Source of the DNA: Marinoscillum sp. 108
Lineage (GTDB): Bacteria; Bacteroidota; Bacteroidia; Cytophagales; Cyclobacteriaceae
DNA length: 64,000 nucleotides
Assembly: GCF_902506655.1 (NCBI RefSeq)
Contig: NZ_LR734817.1
Coordinates: 399,667 to 463,666, forward strand
Reading direction: 5' to 3'
Shown: positions 25,963 to 34,789 of the stretch, one piece after another
Position numbering within the stretch: the stretch's first letter is position 1
How the letters are laid out: every line of letters starts with the position of its first letter
Notes under the pieces: model-generated
Told to the model about the DNA's origin: nothing
The model's database searches: none
What the model saw: only the letters and a program-made list of their open reading frames with translations
Program-made: the position numbers and the translations under genes

Positions 25963-26946
25963 CTACCACAGGTGATGTACCTCCGGTCGGATGTATTCAT
26001 CATAGATGTCTTTCACAGCTGTCATCTGCTCATCATCCAACGCTGGCAAATCACCCACCTTCAAATTGGAGATCACTTGCTCGGGTCTGCTGGCACCGGG
26101 TATCACCGTGCTCACTTCCGGAAATTGTAAAATCCACTTCAGGGCATATTGATACAGGGCCTCCTGCCCAAAAACAGACTTTAACTTACTGACCGCCTGA
26201 AGTCCCTGATCTAATGGCACGCCTGAAAAGGTCTCGCCCTTATCAAATACTTCACCATTTCTATTGAAAGCCCGGTGATCGTTTTTGTCAAACTCCCGAT
26301 CGGCAGACATCTTGCCACTCAGCAGCCCACTGGCCAGCGGCACCCTGGCTATGATGCCAATATTGCGCTCACTCAATAGCTTAAAACAATCCTCGGCTGG
26401 CTTCTGGCGAAACATATTGAAGATGATCTGAACACTCTCCACCACATCGTAATCTGCAGCCATCCTCGCTTCCTTCACTTTCTCCACACTCACTCCAAAA
26501 TGCCGCACCCGGCCTGAAGCCTTGATCTTCTCCAACCTGGCAAACACGTCATCAAATTGATAAACGGGTGTAGGAGGACAGTGAAGCTGCACCAGGTCCA
26601 GGTATTGAAGCCCGGTATTTTTCAATGCCTCGTCCACGAAAGCCTCCATGGCTTCTGGTGTATAAGCATCCGCCACGTGTGGGTTCAGCCTTCGGCCAAT
26701 TTTGGTGGCTATGATCAGCTTATCCCGGTTTTCCTTGACAAACCCTGCCACGGCACGTTCGCTTTGCTGGTCATCATACACATCCGCAGTATCCAGAAAA
26801 TTCACCCCGTTTTCTACAGCAGTGCTGATGATTCGTTCGGCAGCTTTTTCATCAAACTCACCACCCCAGCCACCTCCTACCTGCCAGGTGCCCAGTGAGA
26901 TTTCTGAAATTTTGAGACCTGTTTTTCCTAAAATTCGATATTGCAT
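25963..26946 (-). CDS. Aldo/keto reductase
   Basis: 327 residues, NADPH-dependent TIM-barrel reductase. Catalytic residues appear in order: DTADVYDDQQSE (Asp, Tyr), IATKIGRRLN (Lys) and LVQLHCPPTP (His). The C-terminal cofactor region (VIPGASRPEQVISNL) is typical. Closest type is the 'general aldo/keto reductase' of Bacteroidota; the substrate is unknown. Start ATG 26946, 158 bases from a divergent LOG gene. Confidence 0.93.
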   Translation of the reverse strand: MQYRILGKTGLKISEISLGTWQVGGGWGGEFDEKAAERIISTAVENGVNFLDTADVYDDQQSERAVAGFVKENRDKLIIATKIGRRLNPHVADAYTPEAMEAFVDEALKNTGLQYLDLVQLHCPPTPVYQFDDVFARLEKIKASGRVRHFGVSVEKVKEARMAADYDVVESVQIIFNMFRQKPAEDCFKLLSERNIGIIARVPLASGLLSGKMSADREFDKNDHRAFNRNGEVFDKGETFSGVPLDQGLQAVSKLKSVFGQEALYQYALKWILQFPEVSTVIPGASRPEQVISNLKVGDLPALDDEQMTAVKDIYDEYIRPEVHHLW

Positions 26947-27104
26947 GGGCCTTTGGTTTTAACGTATTGAATGAATAACTCCGAAAATTGTTCGTCGGCA
27001 ATTTCTACCCTCCCTTCGAAAAATGAAAGTCTTGCGGGTTAAAGATTTCGGGGTTCAGGGATAGTTTACCTATTTTTAGCCTGCACCAACAATCCCTCAT
27101 CCTC

Positions 27105-27644
27105 ATGACCAAACGACTCGCCGTATTTTGTGGTTCCAGTACCGGAAAAAACATCAGCTATTCCCAGGCAGCCAGCGCCGTGGGTAAGCTTATGAGTGAG
27201 CAAGGAATAGGGGTGGTCTATGGAGGTGGTAAAATAGGCCTGATGGGAGTGGTGGCCGATGCTGCCCTGGCCCATGGTGGAGAAGTGATCGGGGTGATCC
27301 CCGAAAAGTTGATGACCAGGGAAGTAGGACATACGGGGCTTACAGAACTGCGCGTAGTAGCCACCATGCATGAGCGCAAGGCCATCATGGCAGAGCTATC
27401 AGATGGTTTTATCGCTCTCCCTGGTGGCATTGGCACCATCGAAGAAATCATAGAGGTATTCACCTGGCACCAGATCGGGTATCACAACAAGCGCTGTGGC
27501 TTCCTCAATACCGATGGCTACTATGATAAGCTGTTCGGCTTTATTGATCACATGGTGGAAGAAGGATTCCTGTCCGCCAAACAACGCAATGAACTCACCA
27601 TCTCGGAAGACCCGGAGGAGCTGATCAGGTTAATGATCAAATAA
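27105..27644 (+). CDS. LOG family Rossmann-fold nucleotide phosphoribohydrolase
   Basis: 179 residues. Family TIGR00730, which cleaves nucleotide 5'-monophosphates at the N-glycosidic bond (in plants it activates cytokinins). GGGKIGLMG (about 42-50) and the catalytic signature PGGIGTIEEI are present. The bacterial function is not settled and may concern AMP or purine salvage. It is followed by an AraC gene after 7 bases, so the pair may be one operon. Confidence 0.93.
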   Translation: MTKRLAVFCGSSTGKNISYSQAASAVGKLMSEQGIGVVYGGGKIGLMGVVADAALAHGGEVIGVIPEKLMTREVGHTGLTELRVVATMHERKAIMAELSDGFIALPGGIGTIEEIIEVFTWHQIGYHNKRCGFLNTDGYYDKLFGFIDHMVEEGFLSAKQRNELTISEDPEELIRLMIK

Positions 27645-27651
27645 AAGCCAA

Positions 27652-28473
27652 ATGTTTCTCACGGTCCATATTCCCACATACCCCATCAATCAGCTCGTAG
27701 AAAGCATCACCTACTATTCTAACTATTCGGTGGAGCACTTTGCCGAGAGACTCTTGCCTGATGGACATGCGGACTTTATTGTGAACCTGACAGAGGCGCC
27801 CAAACATACCTTTGACAATACCACCCTCAAAGTCAATGATACATTCAAAAAAGGATGGCTCTCCGGGGCAAGAAAAAAATTACTGTCCATAGATGCCGGT
27901 GGCCAAAATGACAGCATGATGATCGTTCGCCTCAAATTCGGGGCCGCCTACAACATCTTCAAGATTCCACAGGAGGAACTCACCGATAAGGTCTATGAAG
28001 CAGATCTGATCCTTGGAAGCCCTTTTGAGGACCTTCGTACAAAAATCCTGGAAGCGCACTTTGTGGAGACCAAAATTCAGATCATGGAAGATTTTATCTT
28101 CGCGAGATGTGTGGGTGTAATTGATTTGCCTCCGGTAGTCACATTTGCCTTTCACCAATTGGTACACTCCCCCTCCAATACTTCTATTAAACTTCTCGCA
28201 GACCAGTCGGGCTACAGCCACAAGCATTTCATTAGTCTCTTCAAAAAACATGCAGGTATGTCACCAAAGGAGTTTCTGAAAGTAATGAGGTTTCAGCGGG
28301 TCATACGGGAAATCGAAACCTATGGCAGTATCGACTGGACCAGGCTGGCTCTCGATTGTGGCTACTATGACCAGGCACATTTCATCAAAGAATTCAAGAA
28401 CTTCTCTGGCTTCAGCCCAGAGCAATATCTTTCTCAAAAAGGTGACTTCCTGAATTATATACCGGTTAGGTAA
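27652..28473 (+). CDS. AraC-family transcriptional regulator
   Basis: 273 residues. The N-terminal half (about 1-160) is a DUF6597-like sensing region ('ERLLPDGHADFIVNLTE', 'GGQNDSMMIVRLKFGAAY'). The C-terminal half (about 165-265) has the two helix-turn-helix units of AraC proteins: IKLLADQSGYSHKHFISLFK and LALDCGYYDQAHFIKEFK, then the SPEQY end. It starts 7 bases after the LOG gene stop, suggesting co-transcription. The controlled genes are unknown; the downstream DUF1761/TolB pair is a possible target. Confidence 0.92.
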   Translation: MFLTVHIPTYPINQLVESITYYSNYSVEHFAERLLPDGHADFIVNLTEAPKHTFDNTTLKVNDTFKKGWLSGARKKLLSIDAGGQNDSMMIVRLKFGAAYNIFKIPQEELTDKVYEADLILGSPFEDLRTKILEAHFVETKIQIMEDFIFARCVGVIDLPPVVTFAFHQLVHSPSNTSIKLLADQSGYSHKHFISLFKKHAGMSPKEFLKVMRFQRVIREIETYGSIDWTRLALDCGYYDQAHFIKEFKNFSGFSPEQYLSQKGDFLNYIPVR

Positions 28474-28505
28474 ATTTTTTACAATACAGCCTTCTGGTGC
28501 CACTC

Positions 28506-28513
28506 TATATTTG
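28506..28513 (+). promoter_or_regulatory. Candidate -7 element of the DUF1761/TolB operon
   Basis: TATATTTG is an exact match to TAnnTTTG. It lies 15 bases before the ATG at 28529 and overlaps the TTG at 28511, so it argues against that earlier start. A -33 TTG is not clear. Confidence 0.35.
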
Positions 28514-28528
28514 AAATCAAAAAACGAA

Positions 28529-28936
28529 ATGGAAGACATGATAATCAATCACTGGGCTGTGATAGTCGCCGCCCTAGCCAATTTAGTTGTAGGAGCCCTC
28601 TGGTATTCACCGGCCTTGTTTTACAAAGCCTGGAAATCAGAAAACCAACTGACAGACGATCAACTGAAGACCGTCAATCCCGTCAAATTGCATGGAATCT
28701 CCACACTTCTTTCGCTAATCATCTGCTACAATCTGGCCTTCTTCCTGGGTGATGCGAAAACAGACTGGGTATGGGGGACCACCGCCGGATTTTTAGCTGG
28801 TTTTGGCTGGGCAGCCATCATTTTTGCCATCATTGCCATGTATGAGTTCAAATCATGGCGATATATTTTAATCAACGGAGGGTATATTACTGTCTATTTT
28901 ACTTTAATCGGATTTATCCTGGGCATATGGAGATGA
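28529..28936 (+). CDS. DUF1761 family membrane protein
   Basis: About 135 residues from ATG 28529 (MEDMIINHWAVIVAALANLV). Four membrane helices: about 7-27, 52-72, 80-105, 112-132. The DUF1761 family opening VVGALWYSPALFYKAWK and the end 'ILGIWR' are clear. Function unknown. Its stop overlaps the TolB-like lipoprotein start (ATGA), so the two are coupled. A paralogous gene lies 990 bases downstream on the other strand. Confidence 0.88.
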   Translation: MEDMIINHWAVIVAALANLVVGALWYSPALFYKAWKSENQLTDDQLKTVNPVKLHGISTLLSLIICYNLAFFLGDAKTDWVWGTTAGFLAGFGWAAIIFAIIAMYEFKSWRYILINGGYITVYFTLIGFILGIWR

Positions 28937-29886
28937 GAAACCTAATCATACTTGGTTTACTGGGCCTGACGGCCTGTCAGTCCACCGAAAAAACGACTTC
29001 TAAGGAGACCTATCGCATTGTCTACAATGTATGGCACGATCGGGAGAACGATGATTACGAAGTATTCAGCATGAAACCCGATGGCACAGACCGTCAGAAT
29101 ATTTCCAACTGGGAAGGCGTGGACTGGGTGTATTACGCCTATGATGACAAAGTCTATTTCATCTCTGACCGGGATACCACCCACAGGATGTATTTTCTTT
29201 ATGAAATGGATGCTTTCGGACAGAATGTGCGCAAAGTATCTGACCAAAGGCTCAACGATAGCTGGCTCAGCTCCAGAAAAAATGGTTCAGAACTGATCGT
29301 GGATCCCAGAGTACCTGGAGACAGTGCTTTTCACATCATTGACCTGAATGGAAAACTGGTATTCAAACTATACACTAACCTGGCCTATTACAACGACCCC
29401 TTCTTTTCGCCGGATGGCAGTGAAGTGGTCTTTCGTGGGGCTACAAAAAAATTCAAGAAGGAAAGTGGTTATCTGGATGAACTCTATATCATCGGGGCAA
29501 ATGGAAGCGGCCTGAAAAAAATCACTGAGTACCCTAAGAATGACACCCTATCCGAGTGGTATCAATATCATGCCGGACCGCCCTTCTGGGAGCCAACTCG
29601 CAACATCATTACTTACAATTCTGTGCAGGACGGCTACAGCAGCCTCTTCATGACAGACCCTACCGGCAAAGAGCCCAAAAGAATCACCCCGGACACACTG
29701 TATGCAGCATGGCATGCCTGGTCTCCTGACGGGCAATGGATCACCTTTGATGGATACCCACGGGAATATGAAGGTGACAGGGATTTTGACATCTACCTGA
29801 TGGAATACGAGACCGGCAACATCAGCAGGCTAACCTCAGACTCTACCTATCAACAAGGGCCGGTCTTTGTGAGGGTGAAGGAATAA
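28933..29886 (+). CDS. TolB-like beta-propeller lipoprotein
   Basis: 317 residues from ATG 28933, overlapping the previous stop. Signal peptide with lipobox LLGLTAC (Cys about 15), so it is a lipoprotein. The rest has repeated WD40/TolB-type blades, for example 'DYEVFSMKPDGTDRQNISN', 'DPFFSPDGSEVVFRG', 'HAWSPDGQWITFDG' and 'FDIYLMEYETGNISRLTSD'. Such propellers bind proteins or sugars at the cell envelope. There is no catalytic domain. Partner unknown; the coupled DUF1761 protein is the best candidate. Confidence 0.85.
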   Translation: MRNLIILGLLGLTACQSTEKTTSKETYRIVYNVWHDRENDDYEVFSMKPDGTDRQNISNWEGVDWVYYAYDDKVYFISDRDTTHRMYFLYEMDAFGQNVRKVSDQRLNDSWLSSRKNGSELIVDPRVPGDSAFHIIDLNGKLVFKLYTNLAYYNDPFFSPDGSEVVFRGATKKFKKESGYLDELYIIGANGSGLKKITEYPKNDTLSEWYQYHAGPPFWEPTRNIITYNSVQDGYSSLFMTDPTGKEPKRITPDTLYAAWHAWSPDGQWITFDGYPREYEGDRDFDIYLMEYETGNISRLTSDSTYQQGPVFVRVKE

Positions 29887-29889
29887 AAG

Positions 29890-29922
29890 ACAAGGCCTTG
29901 AACCAATGGAGTTCAAGGCCCC
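29890..29922. terminator. Terminator between convergent TolB-like and DUF1761 genes
   Basis: Stem GGCCTTGAAC/GTTCAAGGCC. T runs are short. Confidence 0.65.
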
Positions 29923-29927
29923 ATTCC

Positions 29928-30326
29928 CTACCTCCAGGCAGTCAGGATCACACCCATCAATGTGAAGGTGATCACGAAATAGAAGGAGTTGATAAACCAC
30001 AGCTTGAAGGAGCTTCTGGAAAACAGCGCATTCACCCCCATGGCCAGAGCCACCCAACCAAAGCCTGTCAGAAAGCCGTACAAAGCCCCTTCGCTCACGC
30101 TGGCTTCTCCGATGAACATCGCCAGGTTTATCGCCATAATCAACTCGAGCACAAAGGCTATCCCGTAGATTTTAACCATATTGGCTTCTTTGAGCTCTTC
30201 TTCGGTGAAGCCCATCTCGTCCATCCAGGTCTGCCCGAAAAGTGGGCCATACCAGATGCCGCCCACTACAAAAGTCATAACTGCTGATGCGATCACCGCC
30301 AGCCAGTTCAATGATGAAATATCCAT
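29928..30326 (-). CDS. DUF1761 family membrane protein (second copy)
   Basis: 132 residues, four membrane helices, same fold as the gene at 28529: opening 'LNWLAVIASAVMTFVVGGIWYGPLF', end 'LMGVILTAWR'. Sequence identity is modest by eye, so this is an old duplication. Single gene, convergent with the TolB-like gene. Confidence 0.87.
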   Translation of the reverse strand: MDISSLNWLAVIASAVMTFVVGGIWYGPLFGQTWMDEMGFTEEELKEANMVKIYGIAFVLELIMAINLAMFIGEASVSEGALYGFLTGFGWVALAMGVNALFSRSSFKLWFINSFYFVITFTLMGVILTAWR

Positions 30327-30442
30327 AATTTCTAAGGTTAGTTGATGGAGAAATATAGCTATTCTATGTGAAAAAATTGAACTCTTTCATCACCGGTATT
30401 GTGAAGCCATAGGCCTGGCCTTTCCTGAAATACCTTACCTAT

Positions 30443-30868
30443 TCAATCCTCCAATGGAACCGCCCGCTCGTACTCCTGCTCCCTGATGAGATAGGTAAAG
30501 TAGTGTTCCGGGTCTTCCGCATAGGACAGGTCATCGAGAATGTTTCCCGAGTGAGGACTCCAATATCCCCTTCCGGGGTTGAATACATGGTAAGTTACCA
30601 TAGCACTATCGAAGATAATCCGCATTGAATCAGTTCGGATACCCTCATTTATGCCCAAAGGCTTACCTTCGAAAGTACCGATTTCAAAAAGAACACTTTC
30701 GCCACCATACCCGATCTCCACGGTTTCCTTAGATCTTCCGTACTTGAAATACTCCAAAGAGACATGATGATCAGTGATATTACGGATTTCGAAGGTCTGT
30801 ACGTAGTTCTCCAACCTGTGGCAGGATGTGAGCAAAACAATTGAGAGCAATAATAAAAACACCTTCAT
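30443..30868 (-). CDS. Small lipoprotein of unknown function
   Basis: 141 residues from ATG 30868. Signal peptide with lipobox LLTSC (MKVFLLLLSIVLLTSCHR). The mature part is mostly beta strands, with 'VQTFEIRNITDHHVSLEYF' and a mid segment 'GYGGESVLFEIGTFEGKPLG'. I recognise no family. It lies 87 bases downstream of a sulfotransferase gene on the same strand. A longer reading from 30961 lacks a signal peptide and is not favoured. Confidence 0.65.
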   Translation of the reverse strand: MKVFLLLLSIVLLTSCHRLENYVQTFEIRNITDHHVSLEYFKYGRSKETVEIGYGGESVLFEIGTFEGKPLGINEGIRTDSMRIIFDSAMVTYHVFNPGRGYWSPHSGNILDDLSYAEDPEHYFTYLIREQEYERAVPLED

Positions 30869-30954
30869 ATCTAATTGCAGTTTACTCCTGAATTGCTCTA
30901 TTATTCGTTTTTTCAAACATAACTGACCCTGGTATAAAAACAAAATCAGACGGA

Positions 30955-31752
30955 TCACCATTCCCTTACTGCCTTCCAGTCCACTTCGAATTTCCTGTTC
31001 ACTTCTTCCAATAGAGCAGGATCAATCAATGGCTCCTCACCTACCCATCTGTCGGGAAGAAGGGCAGCACCATACAGCACCAGATGATAAAATGCCCAAA
31101 CGGGCCGGTACAGGAGCCAGTGTTTCCACTTATGCTGATAATTGACCGGAACACGGCGTACCACTTTTCTGCAAAACGTGCGCAGTACTTTGAGCTGCTT
31201 TTCACTGAAAGAAGGATGAATGATCTTGTCCGTCACCTGGGGCGCAGGTACGCCCATAAAGCCTGCCAATGAGTTCAGAAATGCCTCCGGATTCGTTTTT
31301 AAATCGTCGTAAAACAACACCAAGGGCGGATCTATGCAGCATTCTGAGATCACCCGCAGCATTGGGGCATAGCACAGGTCTTTTTGTTTCCAGTACCCGG
31401 CATCATTTTCCAAATCCAAAAACGCTTCAAAACTTCCAAACCACCCGTTCTTCACATGTCGCTTGTACTGTGAAGCGATCCAGTCGGCATGCCGCCGCAG
31501 AAGGATAATCACCCGCGCCTGCGGATAGGTACTGGTGAACCAGCGCACCTCCTCTTCCAGCTGACGATCAAACTCCCGGGAAACCAGAACCTTCTCTGCA
31601 CTTAGCCTGGGTATGATCGCCTTGGACTTACGGTAACTGTGGGTGGAAATATAATGCACACCCTGCAGTCGGGGGAAAACCGCCTGCTGTAGGTAAGTGG
31701 AGGCTACCTTACCCAACCCGACATGAAAGTAAATCTCCTGCTCAGTGTCCAT
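30955..31752 (-). CDS. Sulfotransferase family protein
   Basis: 265 residues. PAPS-dependent sulfotransferase fold: N-terminal P-loop HVGLGKVASTYLQQAVF (about 10-25) binds the 5'-phosphosulfate; 'RVIILLRRHADWIASQYKRH' (about 80-98) is the 3'-phosphate-binding Arg/Ser segment. No signal peptide; cytosolic. The acceptor is unknown; lipid, polysaccharide or peptide are all possible. Start ATG 31752. It stands alone except for the small lipoprotein gene downstream. Confidence 0.85.
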   Translation of the reverse strand: MDTEQEIYFHVGLGKVASTYLQQAVFPRLQGVHYISTHSYRKSKAIIPRLSAEKVLVSREFDRQLEEEVRWFTSTYPQARVIILLRRHADWIASQYKRHVKNGWFGSFEAFLDLENDAGYWKQKDLCYAPMLRVISECCIDPPLVLFYDDLKTNPEAFLNSLAGFMGVPAPQVTDKIIHPSFSEKQLKVLRTFCRKVVRRVPVNYQHKWKHWLLYRPVWAFYHLVLYGAALLPDRWVGEEPLIDPALLEEVNRKFEVDWKAVREW

Positions 31753-32233
31753 CTAGCGAAATTAAGGTTTTGGTGCCAACTGACTTTTCTTCATTTTCCC
31801 AGATCAAGCAGAATTCCCGTGGGGAGATTGCAATAAAGGTGGATGGTGAGGTAGTGATCTGAAACCTTATACACCTCAATCTAATTGATTGGCTACTTAC
31901 CCTTCATTTTCTTTGCTTGCCCCGGGCCGCGTAGGCAAAGAAAACAATTCGTTGATCCACATAAAGGCACCAACCTGGTCGGTCGCACGCAAAAAATCAT
32001 TTTGACTTAACGAACTAGGTCTTTTTTAGAACTTTTGGAGTCAAAATGATTCACACTTGTCCCGGCCGGGCAAGGCTTGGATGCCCTGCCCGCCTTTACG
32101 CCCCTACTTTTCTGAATTCAAAGTGGATTAATTCAGTGTTGCAAAATATAGTTATATAGTGATACCCCCATAAATATTGTTTGATCCATTTTTCCAGCCA
32201 CTCTTTGAGTAATGTTGCCGTAATATTTGAATA
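31753..32233. other. 481-base intergenic region with hairpin-rich element
   Basis: No credible gene. The middle (31907-32100) is full of inverted repeats, described as a separate feature. The ends hold the sulfotransferase promoter (left strand) and, at 32100-32233, an AT-rich stretch leading to the small membrane gene. Confidence 0.55.
31907..32091. repeat. Structured non-coding element with three inverted repeats
   Basis: Three hairpins in 190 bases. (1) TTTTCTTTGC (31907-31916) with GCAAAGAAAA (31935-31944). (2) A 13-base perfect pair AATCATTTTGACT (31995-32007) with its complement at 32039-32051. (3) The 10-base palindrome CCCGGCCGGG (32061-32070), followed by GGGCA/TGCCC arms (32068-32072 and 32082-32086 or 32087-32091). 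Base composition is much more GC-rich locally than the flanks. It may be an interspersed repeat or a structured RNA. No other copy is seen in the window. Confidence 0.5.
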
Positions 32234-32428
32234 ATGTTTTATTATTTTAGCCGATCACTCCATGTGGGTGCCCCATACATTTTGAAAAATTTGGATTCTA
32301 CTACCGAAAACCTTGTGAGGAAGGGCAAAAATAACTGGAAAAATATCATTCTGATGATCGAGATCGGGCTGGTGATTGGGTTTCTGGCCATCGTAGTTCT
32401 CAACTACTTTTTCAGGTTTCTCCTCTGA
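32234..32428 (+). CDS. Possible small membrane protein
   Basis: 64 residues. One clear hydrophobic helix near the C terminus (about 40-60, IILMIEIGLVIGFLAIVVLNYFF) after a basic segment KGKNNWK. No family match and no upstream ribosome-binding pattern. It lies just before the helicase gene. Could be real or chance. Confidence 0.35.
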   Translation: MFYYFSRSLHVGAPYILKNLDSTTENLVRKGKNNWKNIILMIEIGLVIGFLAIVVLNYFFRFLL

Positions 32429-32503
32429 TCCTTCATACAGTTAATCACCAAAAAAGGATGCGTCATTTTTCACTTTCCAACCCCGAAGTTTGAGGGTTTA
32501 AAT

Positions 32504-32511
32504 TAGATTTG
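32504..32511 (+). promoter_or_regulatory. Candidate -7 element before helicase gene
   Basis: TAGATTTG is an exact match to TAnnTTTG. It lies 4 bases before the ATG at 32516; if used, the message would be nearly leaderless. A chance match is possible. Confidence 0.25.
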
Positions 32512-32515
32512 CCGA

Positions 32516-34789
32516 ATGGCAAGTGAAGTGCAGGCAGACTATCTCAACGAGCTCAATCCCCCCCAACGAGAAGGCGTAGTAAACACAGAAGGACCCACCA
32601 TGCTGATAGCAGGCGCAGGATCGGGCAAAACGCGTGTACTCACCTATCGGATCGCGCACCTTATCCAGCATCACCATGTAGAGCCCTTTAGCATCATGGC
32701 GCTTACCTTTACCAACAAGGCCGCTAAGGAAATGCGCGAGCGTATTGAAAAAATCGTGGGCAATGAAGCGAGAAACCTCTACATGGGCACTTTTCACTCG
32801 GTGTTTGCCCGTATTCTTCGGTCTGAAGCTTCCAGACTTGGTTTTCCCAGCAACTTTACCATCTACGACACTGACGACTCCAAGACACTCATTCGGCAGA
32901 TCGTAAAACAGATGAAACTGGACGACAAGCTCTACAAGGCCAATGTAGTGCTCAACAGGATCTCAGCAGCCAAAAACCGACTGGTTTCGTGGCAGGATTA
33001 CCTCAACAACCCCATCTATGCACAGGATGACGCGGACAATATGCGCCCTGAAATGGGGAAACTCTATCAGACCTACGTGATGCGCTGCTTCAGCGCAGAC
33101 GCCATGGATTTTGATGATTTGCTCTTCAATACCAATGTGCTTTTTCAGGAGCATCCGGATGTACTGAACAAATACCAGCAGCGATTCAAATACCTGCTCA
33201 TCGACGAGTTTCAGGATACCAACATCTCTCAGTACCTCATCGCCAAAAGACTGGCCGCAGTGCGTCAAAATATTGCGGTGGTGGGAGATGACGCCCAAAG
33301 TATCTATGCTTTTCGTGGAGCAGACATACAAAACATCCTCAACTTTGAGCGGGACTACCCGGACCTTAAAGTCATTAAGCTGGAGCAAAACTACCGCTCC
33401 ACGAAGACCATTGTCAATGCAGCAAATTCGGTCATCAATAAAAACACTGCCCAGCTGCAAAAGAATGTGTGGACGGACAACGACGAAGGTGACCTGATCG
33501 AACTGATCAAAGCCACGTCCGACAATGAAGAGGGTAAGCTCATCGCGTCAGCCATTTTTGAAACCAAAATGCAAACCCAGTCGAGCAACGCCGAGTTTGC
33601 CATTTTGTACCGAACCAACAGCCAGTCCAGGGCCATGGAGGAAGCCCTCCGCAGAAACAACCTCAAGTACAGGGTAGTCGGCGGGCTGTCATTTTACCAA
33701 AGAAAAGAAATCAAGGACCTGATCGCCTACCTGCGGTTTATCGTGAACCCCAATGACGAGCAGGCCGTGCGGCGAAGCATCAACCTACCCAAAAGAGGGA
33801 TAGGGCCAGGCACCATCGAAAAGCTGGTGGTAGTGGCCTCAGAGGAAAACCAGCCCCTCTGGAATGTCATGGAAAATGCCAAGAGCTATCTGGGCGGACG
33901 CGGTGGCAATCAGGTAGATGAGTACGTCACATTGATCAAGAGTTTCAGACTCACTGCGGAGAAAAAAGACGCCTACGACACAGCGGCTCTGGTAGCCAAA
34001 AACTCAGGTTTACTAAAGGAACTCTATGCGGACAAGACCATAGAGGGGATGAGCCGATACGAAAACGTACAGGAATTGCTCAACGCCATCAAGGAATTTA
34101 CGGACGACAAAGAGCGCGAAGACAAAAGTCTGAGTGCTTTCCTGCAGGAGGTCACCCTGCTCACAGACGAGGACCGAAGTGACTCTAATGAAGAAGCTGT
34201 CACCCTCATGACCATTCACATGGCCAAAGGGCTGGAGTTTAATCACGTGTATATCGTGGGTATGGAAGAAGACCTCTTCCCCTCACAGATGATGCTGAGC
34301 AGCCGCGCCGACCTGGAGGAGGAACGCCGATTGTTTTATGTGGCCATCACCAGAGCCAAAAAGAAGCTCACCCTGAGTTACGCCCTCAACAGATATCGCT
34401 TTGGGAGGCTGAAAAATTGTGAGCCAAGTAGATTTCTGGAGGAAATAGACCCCCGGTTCATCAAAGTCAACAAGAAATTTGGAAGCAGGGCTGCACTGTC
34501 CAGCGCGGAGAGCTATGTCACCAAAAACTTTGTGAATAACCTGAAAAAGGACCAGAACAACCGAAAGTTTGCCTCGGCTCCTAAACACAAGCCCAGTCCG
34601 GATTTTCAGCCCAGCGACACGAGTGGCCTGCACGAAGGGATGCGAGTGGAGCACGCCAAATTTGGCTTTGGCAAAGTGACCGTCATAGATGCTGAGGGGG
34701 CCAATAAAAAAGCAAAAGTGGAATTTGATACCGCGGGAGAGAAGACATTATTATTGAGTTTTGCAAAATTGAGAATCATTGAAGATTAA
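32516..34789 (+). CDS. UvrD/PcrA-type DNA helicase
   Basis: 757 residues. Superfamily 1A 3'-5' DNA helicase used in repair and replication fork handling. Motifs in order: Q motif LNPPQREGV, Walker A AGAGSGKTRVLTYR (about 33-46), Walker B LIDEFQDTN, GDDAQSIYAFRGA (motif III), QNYRS (IV), VTLMTIHMAKGLEF (V) and FYVAITRAKKKL (VI). The C-terminal tail about 695-757 (GLHEGMRVEHAKFGFGKV) is the Tudor-like PcrA domain that contacts RNA polymerase. Start ATG 32516. Its end overlaps the next gene by 11 bases. Confidence 0.95.
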   Translation: MASEVQADYLNELNPPQREGVVNTEGPTMLIAGAGSGKTRVLTYRIAHLIQHHHVEPFSIMALTFTNKAAKEMRERIEKIVGNEARNLYMGTFHSVFARILRSEASRLGFPSNFTIYDTDDSKTLIRQIVKQMKLDDKLYKANVVLNRISAAKNRLVSWQDYLNNPIYAQDDADNMRPEMGKLYQTYVMRCFSADAMDFDDLLFNTNVLFQEHPDVLNKYQQRFKYLLIDEFQDTNISQYLIAKRLAAVRQNIAVVGDDAQSIYAFRGADIQNILNFERDYPDLKVIKLEQNYRSTKTIVNAANSVINKNTAQLQKNVWTDNDEGDLIELIKATSDNEEGKLIASAIFETKMQTQSSNAEFAILYRTNSQSRAMEEALRRNNLKYRVVGGLSFYQRKEIKDLIAYLRFIVNPNDEQAVRRSINLPKRGIGPGTIEKLVVVASEENQPLWNVMENAKSYLGGRGGNQVDEYVTLIKSFRLTAEKKDAYDTAALVAKNSGLLKELYADKTIEGMSRYENVQELLNAIKEFTDDKEREDKSLSAFLQEVTLLTDEDRSDSNEEAVTLMTIHMAKGLEFNHVYIVGMEEDLFPSQMMLSSRADLEEERRLFYVAITRAKKKLTLSYALNRYRFGRLKNCEPSRFLEEIDPRFIKVNKKFGSRAALSSAESYVTKNFVNNLKKDQNNRKFASAPKHKPSPDFQPSDTSGLHEGMRVEHAKFGFGKVTVIDAEGANKKAKVEFDTAGEKTLLLSFAKLRIIED

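Noticed and set aside
31901-32100. Minus-strand reading in the hairpin element that gives a short peptide
   Set aside because: No start, length or conservation signs; the base pairing explains the sequence better.
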